DNA of 64,000 nucleotides from an uncultured Bacteroidales bacterium (GTDB lineage: Bacteria > Bacteroidota > Bacteroidia > Bacteroidales > P3). This document shows positions 25,934-33,998 of this stretch, one piece after another (the stretch's first letter is position 1; each line of letters opens with the position of its first letter). The notes beneath the pieces are model-generated. The model saw only the letters and a program-made list of their open reading frames with translations, was not told the origin of the DNA and did no database searches. Where the stretch lies: positions 16,623-80,622 of the forward strand of contig ONFR01000011.1 in NCBI GenBank assembly GCA_900317125.1, in the 5' to 3' direction. The position numbers and the translations under genes are program-made.

Positions 25934-27268
25934 TTATCGGTATCTTCCTATGGCGGCCAGACGGTCGTAGCGGTCGTTCGGCCCACGGTAGTAAACAAAA
26001 GCGGTGTATTGGTTCGGGGTCTCAAAGTAGTCGCCTTCCAGCACTCCCGTCGAGCCCTCTGTCTCGCCAACTGGCAGGAAGAGCAGTTGGTACGAGTAGT
26101 AGCCCTGTTTCAAGTGCAGCCGCAAGGTGTATGCCTTCAAGTCCGGACGGTATTCCATGCGGCTGGCCTCGTCCAGACGCCATTGTGTCAACTCTCCCAC
26201 CACATGCACACTTCCATTCATGTACGGATACACCATCGGCAGCACAAAGTTCACCCAGACATAGTCGGCCTCCGTCTGCTTGTTGGTGCGGTCCCACACG
26301 TTCACCTTCATTCCGCCGTTCAGCACATCCTCCGTCACATAACTTTTTCCCGAACGGTCTTCCAGCGGTTTCAGTGTGGCGAACCATTCGCCGCCATACT
26401 CCGCTATCTGTGCCACATTGTAGGTGGCTGTACGTATGTTGCTAATGTCGAACCACCTGAACCGGTTGCCGCACCAAAATAGGTTCTCATTGCGGTGGCG
26501 GTAGCAAAGTGCGCCGTTTTCCAAGCCGTTGAACACCAGGCGTCGCATGTTGTCTGTGCGTCCGTTCTGCTGCACCACCACACTGCACCAGGCCTCGTTG
26601 AGCGAGGGGCGGGGCTGGTCGCCCCGATAGTCGTTGTTCTCTGTTACCCGCACGTCTACCTCGCGGCGCTCCCTCACCTTGCCCCCGTCATAGGGAACGC
26701 CCACCTCCACCTGCGCCTTCAGGCTTCCTTCGGTCACATAGAAACGCCTTGTCAGCAGCACACTGTCCGGCTGGTCCTGGTCGTACACCGTCACCACATA
26801 ATTGCCTGACACCAGAAACTGGCTGTACTGGCTGGGGATATACTGATAGTGATACACATAGTCCGTCAGCGTAGTAAAGGAACTCTCATATCCCTCCACG
26901 GGACCTTCCTCAAAGCCGTTCATGTATTCGTAGGGCTCCAGACCGTCCTTTTGCCACTGACTGTCGCAATGTTCAATCCTGTAACGGTAGTTTCCCATCT
27001 CAGCGCCCAGCACGTCGAAACGCAGCAGCAGTCGCTCGCCGTCGCCCAAGGTCAGCACCGGCGCCTCCAGCTCCACGCCTCCCCGCCAAAGAGTTGTCGT
27101 CCTCACACGTGGCGACCAGTTCGAGTCGGACACCTTCGTGCCTACAGGGGTATGCCAGCCGTCGTCTCCCGACCATGTTCCATAGTCACTGGCAATGCCT
27201 CTCGCGGCAGTCCCGCTCGGGGTGGCGACCATCAACAGAATGACTAATAAAGTAATATATAGTCTCAT
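25934..27268 (-). CDS. T9SS plug protein (DUF5103 family)
   Basis: 444 residues with a signal peptide (MRLYITLLVILLMVATPSGTAAR). Blocks GDGERLLLRFDVLGAEMGNY, YRIEHCDSQWQKDGLEPYEY, YVVTVYDQDQPDSVLLTRRF and VHVVGELTQWRLDEASRMEY match the former DUF5103 family, now described as the plug protein of the T9SS translocon. Plug seals the SprA channel from the periplasm in the known system. It ends 14 bp before the start of the metalloprotease gene, a likely T9SS substrate. Family assignment is from memory of its motifs. Confidence 0.85.
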   Translation of the reverse strand: MRLYITLLVILLMVATPSGTAARGIASDYGTWSGDDGWHTPVGTKVSDSNWSPRVRTTTLWRGGVELEAPVLTLGDGERLLLRFDVLGAEMGNYRYRIEHCDSQWQKDGLEPYEYMNGFEEGPVEGYESSFTTLTDYVYHYQYIPSQYSQFLVSGNYVVTVYDQDQPDSVLLTRRFYVTEGSLKAQVEVGVPYDGGKVRERREVDVRVTENNDYRGDQPRPSLNEAWCSVVVQQNGRTDNMRRLVFNGLENGALCYRHRNENLFWCGNRFRWFDISNIRTATYNVAQIAEYGGEWFATLKPLEDRSGKSYVTEDVLNGGMKVNVWDRTNKQTEADYVWVNFVLPMVYPYMNGSVHVVGELTQWRLDEASRMEYRPDLKAYTLRLHLKQGYYSYQLLFLPVGETEGSTGVLEGDYFETPNQYTAFVYYRGPNDRYDRLAAIGRYR

Positions 27269-27297
27269 AGCAGAATGCTTCTTATCAATTTAAACTG

Positions 27298-27305
27298 CAA
27301 AGATA
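27298..27305 (-). promoter_or_regulatory. -7 box upstream of the plug gene
   Basis: On the minus strand this reads TATCTTTG, the full Bacteroidota -7 consensus, about 30 bp before the plug start codon. No TTTG was found at the standard 19-nt spacing. It may drive the run plug-protease-miaB. Confidence 0.55.
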
Positions 27306-27590
27306 CGAAAAAAAATTGAATCCGCTCCCACAATCTGCCGTACACTTTTCCATGCCCACCGGAACCAAGTGAGACAATACATTTGCAGGAGCCCCCAACG
27401 CCGACATCCTGCCTCCGTTGAAGGCAAAACGGTCATTGGGTTTATGGCCGATTGGTATTCCGAGATGGGAAGGCGTTAAAATGATGGTGGGTATAGTAGT
27501 CGAATGAAAGAACCTACTGTATTTTAGATTGCATAGTGCTGTTGCATGTGCTTGATATATAATATTGTTTACTTAAAAGTAAAAAAATAT
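27306..27590. other. Gap without recognised gene
   Basis: This stretch separates the plug promoter from the toxin-like gene. GC content falls across it towards the AT-rich island. No open frame of note, repeat or RNA gene was recognised. Confidence 0.5.
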
Positions 27591-27621
27591 TTTGCCATAT
27601 CAATTATATTTCATATCTTTG
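27591..27621 (+). promoter_or_regulatory. Promoter of the toxin-antitoxin-like pair
   Basis: TTTG at 27591-27594 and TATCTTTG at 27614-27621 are separated by exactly 19 nt, the ideal Bacteroidota promoter. The start codon at 27646 follows about 18 nt after the predicted transcript start, so the leader is very short. Confidence 0.75.
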
Positions 27622-27645
27622 CATCTGAAAACAGACACTTTCAAT

Positions 27646-28125
27646 ATGAGCAAAAAAGCAACAATTCAGACAATAGGGCAGTCCGACAATGTGGGGCTTT
27701 ACTCCATTTGCTTTGACGGCAAAGAGGAAAATGAGTTTAGGGAGTTCCTTCACAAGTTTAGAGACAATGCCACGCTGAACAAGGATTTCCAAGCCATAGT
27801 GAGAGCCATTGACAGGATTATAGCCAACGGAGCGTTGGAGAGATATTTTAGGACAGAAGGGAAAATGGCTGACAGGGTGACGGCACTGGCAATAGACAGC
27901 CGAAGACTGAGGTTGTATTGCCTTCGTATATCCGACCAGATATTGATAATGGGCAATGGTGGTGTAAAGGACACAAGAACCTATGAGGAGAGCAAAGAGC
28001 TATATGGCTATGTCATGGACTTGCAGAAGTTTGACGAGCTGCTTAAACAGGCTCAGTTTGATGGCACAATTACGATTGAGCAGACGGTAATAACAGGAAT
28101 AGAACAAGCATATTTTGACCTATGA
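27646..28125 (+). CDS. Putative toxin of a type II toxin-antitoxin pair
   Basis: 159 residues from ATG 27646 (MSKKATIQTIGQ); the frame opens upstream at 27592, but that part overlaps the promoter. The segment RLRLYCLRISDQILIMGNGG followed by KDTRTYEESKEL resembles the core strands of RelE/HigB-type toxins, though the protein is longer than typical RelE. It overlaps the next gene, a helix-turn-helix protein, by ATGA. Toxin before antitoxin is the HigBA order. The family call is an inference; an unrelated regulator pair remains possible. Confidence 0.6.
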   Translation: MSKKATIQTIGQSDNVGLYSICFDGKEENEFREFLHKFRDNATLNKDFQAIVRAIDRIIANGALERYFRTEGKMADRVTALAIDSRRLRLYCLRISDQILIMGNGGVKDTRTYEESKELYGYVMDLQKFDELLKQAQFDGTITIEQTVITGIEQAYFDL

Positions 28126-28394
28126 TTGAGATATATGATGACATACTGAAAGAGGAGTTGGCGAAGATTACGCCACTCGACAGAGCAACTTCGGCACTGA
28201 CAGACGGGATTGCTGCCAGGATTGCTGCAGTGATGAAGCAAAAGGGGATAACCAAAAGCCAATTGGCAAAGATGACTGGACACAGACCCAGCGAGGTTAC
28301 AAAATGGCTTGGTGGAAACCACAACTTCACATGCAGAACCATAGCGTTGATTTCGTCAGCACTTGGGACGAACCTTGTGAAGATTGCTAAATAG
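28122..28394 (+). CDS. XRE-type helix-turn-helix protein (putative antitoxin)
   Basis: 90 residues. The helix-turn-helix is KQKGITKSQLAKMTGHRPSE followed by VTKWLGGNHNFTCRTIALIS, a standard XRE/lambda-repressor form. Translation is coupled to the upstream gene through an ATGA overlap at 28122-28125. Such antitoxins bind their partner and repress the shared promoter, here the strong site at 27591-27621. Confidence 0.8.
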   Translation: MIEIYDDILKEELAKITPLDRATSALTDGIAARIAAVMKQKGITKSQLAKMTGHRPSEVTKWLGGNHNFTCRTIALISSALGTNLVKIAK

Positions 28395-28527
28395 ACCAAC
28401 TTGTTTTCTTGAGTAGCCTGTATTCAAATTTCAAAAAAGCATGACTCAGGCTGCAAAAATGTGTTTTTTTCAAACAAATAATCGTCTTCTATTAACAACA
28501 CCTATCCATTTAGCGAATGGACCAAAA

Positions 28528-30915
28528 TTAACCCATAAGCTCATTTAATCTTAACAAATACTCATCAAATGCACATTTTACTTCTTCAGATTTTTTTATT
28601 ATTTCTTGACGCTCTTCCTCTGAAGGTATTGTTATCCTGACTTTTTTTAACCATTCAAGTTTCAGATCGGCTCTAGCTCCACCCAGACAATAATCATTAA
28701 TGATACTTTTGTATTCCTCTCGCTTTAATTGTTTCAAAAGGTAATACTCAGGAAGATCCTTATTTGTAATAGTAAAAACAGGATATATGTTTGACACGAA
28801 CATATTCTTATGTAACGGAGGAACCACACCTATGCTCCCTACATTTATACGATGAGGATTATAAACAAAATCTCCAGCTTGCACACGTTTATATTTCTGG
28901 CTTAGATTGTCCATTTCGTTAGCAGTAAACGTTTCTCCTATATAAATCCCATTTTTTGTGACAGAAAGAATTGCACACATTTCATCTTTATCTGTGAAAG
29001 AACTTAGAGCAAAAGGAATAATTCTTTCCTTTATATAACCTTTCAGAGGAACAGCCTTTTTGTCAGATGGCATATGCTCCATATAATTGAACGGAAATAG
29101 ATTGAAACCATTAGCATAAATTTGGTCATACGAGGCCGCTTTAGAATTAGGTTCTTCTATATTCCAAAGATCTTCATCATCATTGTATGCCATAAAGAAC
29201 TTTGCACAATCAGAACGGCCGGGAAGAGGTCTTCTCCTTGCCCCTAATTCAAACCCATCATTTCTTACTACATAGAAAAAAGCTTGTTTAAAATTTTCTT
29301 CATCCTCTCTTTTTTTACTGGCAAATATTATACTTGTTTTAGTTGGTGTATATGGATTAAAAACACCGCGTGGTAGTGATATGACAACCAATTTAGAACT
29401 CTCTTTTACAATTAGTTCTCGTATTATCTTTACATCTCCACTTTCATATAAGAAAGTGTCAGGTACTACAACTGCTATTCTACCACCTTTCACTATTGAC
29501 TTCCAAATATGTCTCATAAATACGCAATCTCCATTTTTTGATTTCGTATTATACAATTGTCCATATTTAACGCTCTGTGAATATGGAATGTTCGAAATGG
29601 CTATCTTATATTTTTCATCAACAACACTAGAGAGACAATCCATTTGTTGAATATTCGTATGCCCATCTCCGAAAAGTATCATGTTCATTTTAGCAATACG
29701 AGCTGTTGAAGTTAATTCTCGCCCGAAAATGCTTTCTTCCCGAATAATACGCTTTTTTTCTTCTTTTTCGAGCCGTACCTTATCTGAGTCTTTAGAACTT
29801 GGTTTAATATCAGTATGCTCTCTTAAGTATTTAAAGCACTCAAGCAAAAAGCCCCCTGTCCCACAGCAAGGATCATAAATGGTATCTCCATATAAAGGAT
29901 TTACCAATCGCACCATCATTTTTACAATATGCCTAGGGGTATAGTATTCTCCCAAATCTTTATTACCATTGGTCACTCTCCTCAAAAAGAATTCAAACGC
30001 GTCTCCTTTCACATCACTGTCAATACTTGTAAAGTCAATTGTGTCTATTTCTTCAATTAATTGTATCAGAATGGACTCATCCTCAATATTTAAGGATGAT
30101 TCAAAGACATCACCATATGTTTTCTTTAACCTCGGTCGTATAGTGTCATTTAAGTAAGTCTTTACTTCCGAATTTTTTATATCAAAAGTTGGACCTATTC
30201 TAGATGGCGTTTTACTCATCAATTTCTCCCAATTACATTTTTCATCTAGAGAAATAGTATTGTCTCCAACCACACCAATTTCATCAAAATCATCCTTTAG
30301 TTTCAAAAACATCAAATCTGAAAATACTGAAAACCTCTCATATCCATCCCTCAATCCTGCTTCTCTTAAAAGATTATTGGCTTTTTTGAATTTGGCTATC
30401 AGGTCTGCACGACTTAATTTGAAGCCTTCTGGGATTGTTTCTATTTCAAAGTTTGACTCAATAAGTTTTACCAATGTTTTTTCATCCACAAAATCATTGA
30501 GTTCTATGTTGTCCACTTTTAAAGGTTTTCCATCTCTTGAACAAGCGTAAAAAGATTCTGCATTAAACACAAAGACCAAAGGAATCTGCAACGGATTTGC
30601 ATAATAGTCTATTGCTTGAGATATTGCTTTCTCGAGAGACACTGAAGGCCGCTTAGCTTCTATAACAGCTAGTATTTCGTTACTCTGGGATTTATATACT
30701 AAAAAATCAGGATTTCTACCATTAAGAAATTGTTCTTGGTATTTTAGCTTAGCCCTCTCTCTATATACATTACAAGTTTCATGATGTGATTCATCCATGT
30801 CATAACCTAAAAGCGCAAGTCTCGACTCTATTACCTGTCTTGTATATGGCTCTAATGGCTCTGTCATCACTGATGTATTACTATTTACACTCTTAGAAAT
30901 TTTTTTAGTGTTCAT
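28528..30915 (-). CDS. Single-chain restriction-modification enzyme
   Basis: 795 residues from ATG 30915, chosen for the AGAAGAG ribosome-binding site; the frame is open to 31020. Domains: an N-terminal HsdR_N-like nuclease with NPDFLVY (D70) and AVIEAK (E86, K88), the PD-(D/E)xK triad; an N6-adenine methyltransferase with motif I DPCCGTGGF near residue 348, YYTPRHIVKMMVRL before it, and motif IV SNIPYS near 441; and a C-terminal half resembling one target-recognition domain of a type I S subunit. Nuclease, methylase and specificity in one chain is the type IIG layout. Base composition is much more AT-rich than the flanking genes, a sign of transfer. Confidence 0.82.
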   Translation of the reverse strand: MNTKKISKSVNSNTSVMTEPLEPYTRQVIESRLALLGYDMDESHHETCNVYRERAKLKYQEQFLNGRNPDFLVYKSQSNEILAVIEAKRPSVSLEKAISQAIDYYANPLQIPLVFVFNAESFYACSRDGKPLKVDNIELNDFVDEKTLVKLIESNFEIETIPEGFKLSRADLIAKFKKANNLLREAGLRDGYERFSVFSDLMFLKLKDDFDEIGVVGDNTISLDEKCNWEKLMSKTPSRIGPTFDIKNSEVKTYLNDTIRPRLKKTYGDVFESSLNIEDESILIQLIEEIDTIDFTSIDSDVKGDAFEFFLRRVTNGNKDLGEYYTPRHIVKMMVRLVNPLYGDTIYDPCCGTGGFLLECFKYLREHTDIKPSSKDSDKVRLEKEEKKRIIREESIFGRELTSTARIAKMNMILFGDGHTNIQQMDCLSSVVDEKYKIAISNIPYSQSVKYGQLYNTKSKNGDCVFMRHIWKSIVKGGRIAVVVPDTFLYESGDVKIIRELIVKESSKLVVISLPRGVFNPYTPTKTSIIFASKKREDEENFKQAFFYVVRNDGFELGARRRPLPGRSDCAKFFMAYNDDEDLWNIEEPNSKAASYDQIYANGFNLFPFNYMEHMPSDKKAVPLKGYIKERIIPFALSSFTDKDEMCAILSVTKNGIYIGETFTANEMDNLSQKYKRVQAGDFVYNPHRINVGSIGVVPPLHKNMFVSNIYPVFTITNKDLPEYYLLKQLKREEYKSIINDYCLGGARADLKLEWLKKVRITIPSEEERQEIIKKSEEVKCAFDEYLLRLNELMG

Positions 30916-30982
30916 TTCTCTTCTTTTTTGTGAAATGGAAGCGTTTTCATATATCACAAAAAAAATCCGTGACACTTTCTGT

Positions 30983-31095
30983 TGTGTACGGAGGTTCGCC
31001 AAAACCCTTAATGCAAACATGAAAGCCCACGGATACCCGTGAGCGTCCTGCTTTCTTTTGCATTAAGTGTTGAAATTTGGCGATTTCCGTACACG
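30983..31095. repeat. Long imperfect inverted repeat in restriction-modification leader
   Basis: Left arm 30983-31025 and right arm 31050-31095 are complementary over about 40 bp with a few mismatches and a small bulge. Shared blocks are GTGTACGGA, TCGCCAAA, CTTAATGCAAA and GAAAGC. The centre holds a nested hairpin CACGG-ATAC-CCGTG at 31029-31042. It lies in the predicted 5' leader of the restriction-modification gene. Confidence 0.8.
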
Positions 31096-31193
31096 TTGAA
31101 AAGCAAAAACGCTTCTATTTTTATATATTTATCGTTGTTTTATTTCTCGATATTGATGTTGTTTTCGTTAATAACTGTTGTTGTTTCACGCTG

Positions 31194-31201
31194 CAAAGAT
31201 A
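31194..31201 (-). promoter_or_regulatory. -7 box for the restriction-modification gene
   Basis: Reads TATCTTTG on the minus strand, with the typical following GCAG. Transcription would start near 31187, leaving a leader of about 270 nt that includes the long inverted repeat. No upstream TTTG at 19 nt was found. Confidence 0.55.
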
Positions 31202-31280
31202 CGACTTTTTTTCTGTTTGTTGAGGGAATTATAACTGTTTTGGCAAATTATTTCCCCAAATGTGCATATTTTCCCATGCC

Positions 31281-31314
31281 ATAAAACAAAAAAAGCACCG
31301 CATTGCGGTGCTTT
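31281..31314 (-). terminator. Intrinsic terminator, probably the original tRNA-Val terminator
   Basis: 31292-31301 (AAAGCACCGC) and 31305-31314 (GCGGTGCTTT) form a 10-bp stem with a 3-nt loop, followed on the minus strand by a T run. It lies 5 bp outside the left att copy, in the place a tRNA terminator would occupy before the element inserted. Confidence 0.8.
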
Positions 31315-31318
31315 GGGG

Positions 31319-31333
31319 GTGGTCTGTGGCAGA
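31319..31333. other. Left attachment site (att) of integrative element
   Basis: GTGGTCTGTGGCAGA is identical to 36481-36495. It is a copy of the last 13 bases of tRNA-Val(CAC) plus 2 downstream bases. The tyrosine recombinase gene lies beside the other copy. Confidence 0.8.
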
Positions 31334-31392
31334 CCACTAAACACCGATACAATTTATTGTGTTTCAGTGCTTGCAGCCGTTGAAAAACTTAT

Positions 31393-31424
31393 CGAGTAAC
31401 AAATGGGAAACAAAATTGTACCTT
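31393..31424. repeat. Left arm-type repeat of the element
   Basis: This 32-bp stretch, starting CGAGTAACAAA, matches 36332-36363 at 28 of 32 positions in the same orientation. Both lie just inside the att copies, as expected for recombinase arm-binding sites. Confidence 0.6.
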
Positions 31425-31510
31425 TATAGGCTTTCGGGCTGCTGTTTTTTACTCTCAAAAACGATGCAAAAATACAACTTTTTTCTCAATATTGCAGAAC
31501 TTCATCCAAT

Positions 31511-31539
31511 ATAAACAAAGAAAGCCCCGAATAGGGGCT
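31511..31539 (-). terminator. Terminator after the DUF5681-like gene
   Basis: On the minus strand AGCCCC-TATTC-GGGGCT forms a 6-bp stem followed by TTCTTTG. It lies 20 bp after the stop of the 101-residue gene and would end the element's main transcript. Confidence 0.65.
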
Positions 31540-31558
31540 GTTCTATGCGTGTGGGTGG

Positions 31559-31864
31559 TTATTCCTCGTCTTTGGGAATGTCCTCACCTCGTGCAAGCAT
31601 TGCCAACCTCTCAACAAGCGGTCTATTCCTCGCCCTCAAATCTTGCAAATCTGCACTCACTGCCTGTTGCTTGGGGACTACATACTGCATCAGCCTTTCG
31701 AACATCTGTACTCGCTCTTTGGGTTCTAATGCTTTCAAATCTTCCTCAATCTGCTCTCGGTTGTTATCAATCAGTGCAGAAATCCATTCTCGCATGTTCT
31801 GCGTTACTTTGTTTGGTGTTCCCTTTGGTCTGCCATTGGGATTGTTGGTGTGTCCTTTTTCCAT
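31559..31864 (-). CDS. Small DUF5681-like protein of the element
   Basis: 101 residues. The start MEKGHTNNPNGRPKGTPNK has the NPNGRPKGTPNK block of DUF5681-type proteins, found in phages and mobile elements. The rest is helical and charged. Function unknown; some family members lie near phage packaging genes. It is the last gene of the element's minus-strand cluster and has a terminator after it. Confidence 0.7.
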   Translation of the reverse strand: MEKGHTNNPNGRPKGTPNKVTQNMREWISALIDNNREQIEEDLKALEPKERVQMFERLMQYVVPKQQAVSADLQDLRARNRPLVERLAMLARGEDIPKDEE

Positions 31865-31945
31865 ATCTGTAAATCTTTGTTGTTTTCAAATATACTTTTT
31901 TGTTCTTATCGCTCGTGCGTTTTTTTTGCCCAATTATCGAGCATG

Positions 31946-31991
31946 GTTTATAAGCATAGTTTATAAGCATTATTTATAAGCATTATTTAAG
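31946..31991. repeat. 13-bp iteron-like direct repeats
   Basis: Three tandem copies, GTTTATAAGCATA, GTTTATAAGCATT and ATTTATAAGCATT, then a partial fourth (ATTTAAG). They lie upstream of the DUF5681-like gene and downstream of the 241-residue gene. They could bind a regulator or replication protein of the element. Confidence 0.8.
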
Positions 31992-32077
31992 GTCGGGATT
32001 TTCTTGAACGTTGCTCTGTGCCTTTTTCACATTTATCCAGCACAATTATTACGTTTACTTCGTTGCAAATAATGTAC

Positions 32078-32803
32078 TCATATTCCTAACAATGCTTTTA
32101 CTCTCTTTTCGGCTGCATCAGTATTTTGTTTCAGCCTTTTCTTCTTGAATGACGGACTTGCCCGAATTGCATACTCAATTACATTTTCCATTGATACATT
32201 AGGCTTGGTGGTGAAATAGAACCCTCTTGTGTGTTTGCTATAAATTTTCACATTATGGAATGTCATTTGCAATTCGGCTCTCAACTTATTTGCGTAATAT
32301 TCGGTAAAGTACCCTTGCAAACCACATGTCCCTATCGTTTCCGATTTCTCTAAATCTGCCCAAGAGGGATAACCGGCCATTCTCGCCCACATCAGTTTGT
32401 TGTTGGCTTTTGACACTCCATTGCTTGCACCCTCAATACTTTTCAATGCACAATAGCCTAAAAACTTCACCTTGTCCCATTCTCTCAAATCGTCTTTACC
32501 AGCCCCAATAATCATATCCCTTTTGATTGATACACAACAATGCTTTTCTTGTACAGGATAATTCTTATTCAGTTCTACAAGTATCTTTGCGTTTTTGGGG
32601 AAATCCCTAAAACCACAATCAAAATACATGTCGTTTTCCTCATAACTTTTAAGAACATCCTCCACATTTTTTTTGCTAATGTATGGTACAAGTCTGTTTT
32701 CGTCAATCTCTCTTACAATACACCACCTTGCCGTATTGAATAAACTGCTGGGCTTAGCCATATAGTTACGCAATAGCTCTATCGGAAATGTCAAGTAGTG
32801 CAT
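32078..32803 (-). CDS. Hypothetical protein of the element
   Basis: 241 residues, not recognised. No signal peptide or membrane segment is visible. It has a lysine-rich C-terminus (SFKKKRLKQNTDAAEKRVKA), and segments such as CCVSIKRDMIIGAGKDDL do not match a family I know. It overlaps the VRR-NUC gene by 13 bp, so it belongs to the same operon. A regulatory or replication role in the element is possible but not shown. Confidence 0.75.
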   Translation of the reverse strand: MHYLTFPIELLRNYMAKPSSLFNTARWCIVREIDENRLVPYISKKNVEDVLKSYEENDMYFDCGFRDFPKNAKILVELNKNYPVQEKHCCVSIKRDMIIGAGKDDLREWDKVKFLGYCALKSIEGASNGVSKANNKLMWARMAGYPSWADLEKSETIGTCGLQGYFTEYYANKLRAELQMTFHNVKIYSKHTRGFYFTTKPNVSMENVIEYAIRASPSFKKKRLKQNTDAAEKRVKALLGI

Positions 32804-33264
32804 ACGAATGTTTTGTTATACCATTCAACAAAACTTTCAAAGTCCTTTGCAATGTAGTACATGCCCCCAGCACGTTCAATGTCGGCCTGGTACTTGCGTT
32901 GTGCATCGCTCTGGCGGTCGGCTCCTATCTTCACTTCAATTTTGACACTTCGCCCACAGATTGTTGCCGAAATGTCTGCCGTGCCTTTCGTCATGTGCGA
33001 CTTGCCAAACATATAATTGCCATTTGCCTGTTTTATCGGTCTGCCCATGATACTGACACGTTCAGCCTGCCAACCACGCAACATGATGAAATCAATAATG
33101 CACCTCGTTAGTCCGTTGGCTGTGGTGTCGGTGTATGTGGGCTTTGGAAAGTAGGCTGCAACTCCAAACGGGGTTTGTTCTGCATGTCGTTTTAATTCGG
33201 GGTGCATTTCGATTGAGCGTTGCCACATGTCCAACTCCAATTGTTTGACTGCATCACTCTTCAT
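32791..33264 (-). CDS. VRR-NUC-type nuclease
   Basis: 157 residues from ATG 33264 (MKSDAVKQLELDMWQRS); the longer frame to 33372 overlaps the preceding gene. The segment KGTADISATICGRSVKIEVK near residue 94, followed by RQSDAQRKYQADIERAGGMY, has the G-x-x-D ... E-x-K ... Q-x3-Y pattern of the VRR-NUC branch of PD-(D/E)xK nucleases, common in phages and satellites. It may cut branched DNA during element replication or resolution. It overlaps its neighbours on both sides. Confidence 0.78.
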   Translation of the reverse strand: MKSDAVKQLELDMWQRSIEMHPELKRHAEQTPFGVAAYFPKPTYTDTTANGLTRCIIDFIMLRGWQAERVSIMGRPIKQANGNYMFGKSHMTKGTADISATICGRSVKIEVKIGADRQSDAQRKYQADIERAGGMYYIAKDFESFVEWYNKTFVCTT

Positions 33265-33505
33265 AGTGTCCTCCTTTCGTTGTGAGGTGCTGGGAAATCC
33301 AATACACTTTGTAGTGTGATTTGGTCTTGGGGTTGGTACGCCAAATGTCCTGCACATCGGCTCCACCCGCAATACCGTTTTGGAAATCGGCTCTCAGTTG
33401 GCTAATAATCTTCCGTGCATCACCTGTGTTCGCCAATCGGTTCAGTTCTATAGCCGTAAACCTGCCACCCTCCAAGAGGTTTTTTATTAGAGATTGTTTT
33501 GTCAT
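33254..33505 (-). CDS. Small HTH-like protein of the element
   Basis: 83 residues from ATG 33505 (MTKQSLIKNLLEGGRFTAIE). The segment FTAIELNRLANTGDARKIIS looks like a winged-helix DNA-binding region. The start overlaps the stop of the excisionase-like gene by ATGA, showing translational coupling. The function is not known; a regulator of the element is a reasonable guess. Confidence 0.65.
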   Translation of the reverse strand: MTKQSLIKNLLEGGRFTAIELNRLANTGDARKIISQLRADFQNGIAGGADVQDIWRTNPKTKSHYKVYWISQHLTTKGGHYEE

Positions 33506-33807
33506 TTCCGACCTCCTTTCCTCGGATTGTTCAACACATAGGCTGCTGCCATTTGCTCTAACTCCTGTTGGCTGCTCACCTTGTTTTGTAGCAACCATGC
33601 GTTGATGTCCTCACGCTTGAAGAAAAGCATTTTTCCACCGCCTTTTGCAAAAGGTATTCGCCTTTCGTGTGTCAGTTTGTAGATGTAACCTTTCGACAAA
33701 CCCGTGTACGCTGCCACATCGTCAATGTTGAACACGTCTTTTGCACCCATGAGGGATATTTGTTTTATCTCCTCCAACTTTGCCATGATTTCGATATTTT
33801 CGTTCAT
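33502..33807 (-). CDS. Excisionase-family helix-turn-helix protein
   Basis: 101 residues from ATG 33807 (MNENIEIMAKLEEIKQ); the frame opens upstream to 33927. The core FNIDDVAAYTGLSKGYIYKL followed by RRIPFAKGGGKMLFFKREDI is the MerR-like fold of excisionase-family proteins (HTH_17). These help tyrosine recombinases excise elements or regulate them. A TACTTTTG -7 box lies about 110 bp upstream. Confidence 0.85.
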   Translation of the reverse strand: MNENIEIMAKLEEIKQISLMGAKDVFNIDDVAAYTGLSKGYIYKLTHERRIPFAKGGGKMLFFKREDINAWLLQNKVSSQQELEQMAAAYVLNNPRKGGRK

Positions 33808-33913
33808 GTCTTTTGTTTTATTTATTATGGCAATCTCTGCATCTGCAACTATGCGTATTGCCTTCGGATTTCTCACTTGCAGGGTTGCAGTCTCTGCCGC
33901 TTGAAATCGAGTG

Positions 33914-33921
33914 CAAAAGTA
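33914..33921 (-). promoter_or_regulatory. -7 box for the xis-like operon
   Basis: Reads TACTTTTG on the minus strand. It would serve the gene run from the excisionase-like protein to the DUF5681-like gene. No TTTG at 19 nt was found. Confidence 0.45.
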
Positions 33922-33940
33922 CAACAAAAGAAAAGAAAAA

Positions 33941-33968
33941 CACTTGCTATATCTCTTGATAGCAAGTG
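33941..33968 (-). terminator. Inverted repeat after the 363-residue gene
   Basis: CACTTGCTAT at 33941-33950 and ATAGCAAGTG at 33959-33968 are perfect 10-bp arms around 8 nt. It lies 30 bp after the gene's stop and just upstream of the xis-like promoter, so it may be a terminator or an operator. Confidence 0.6.
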
Positions 33969-33998
33969 AATGTTATTAATTGATTGTTAGGTGTTTGT

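Noticed and set aside
31946..31991. Possible CRISPR array from regular repeats
   Set aside because: The 13-bp copies are head to tail with no spacers; no other repeat-spacer pattern was seen in the window.
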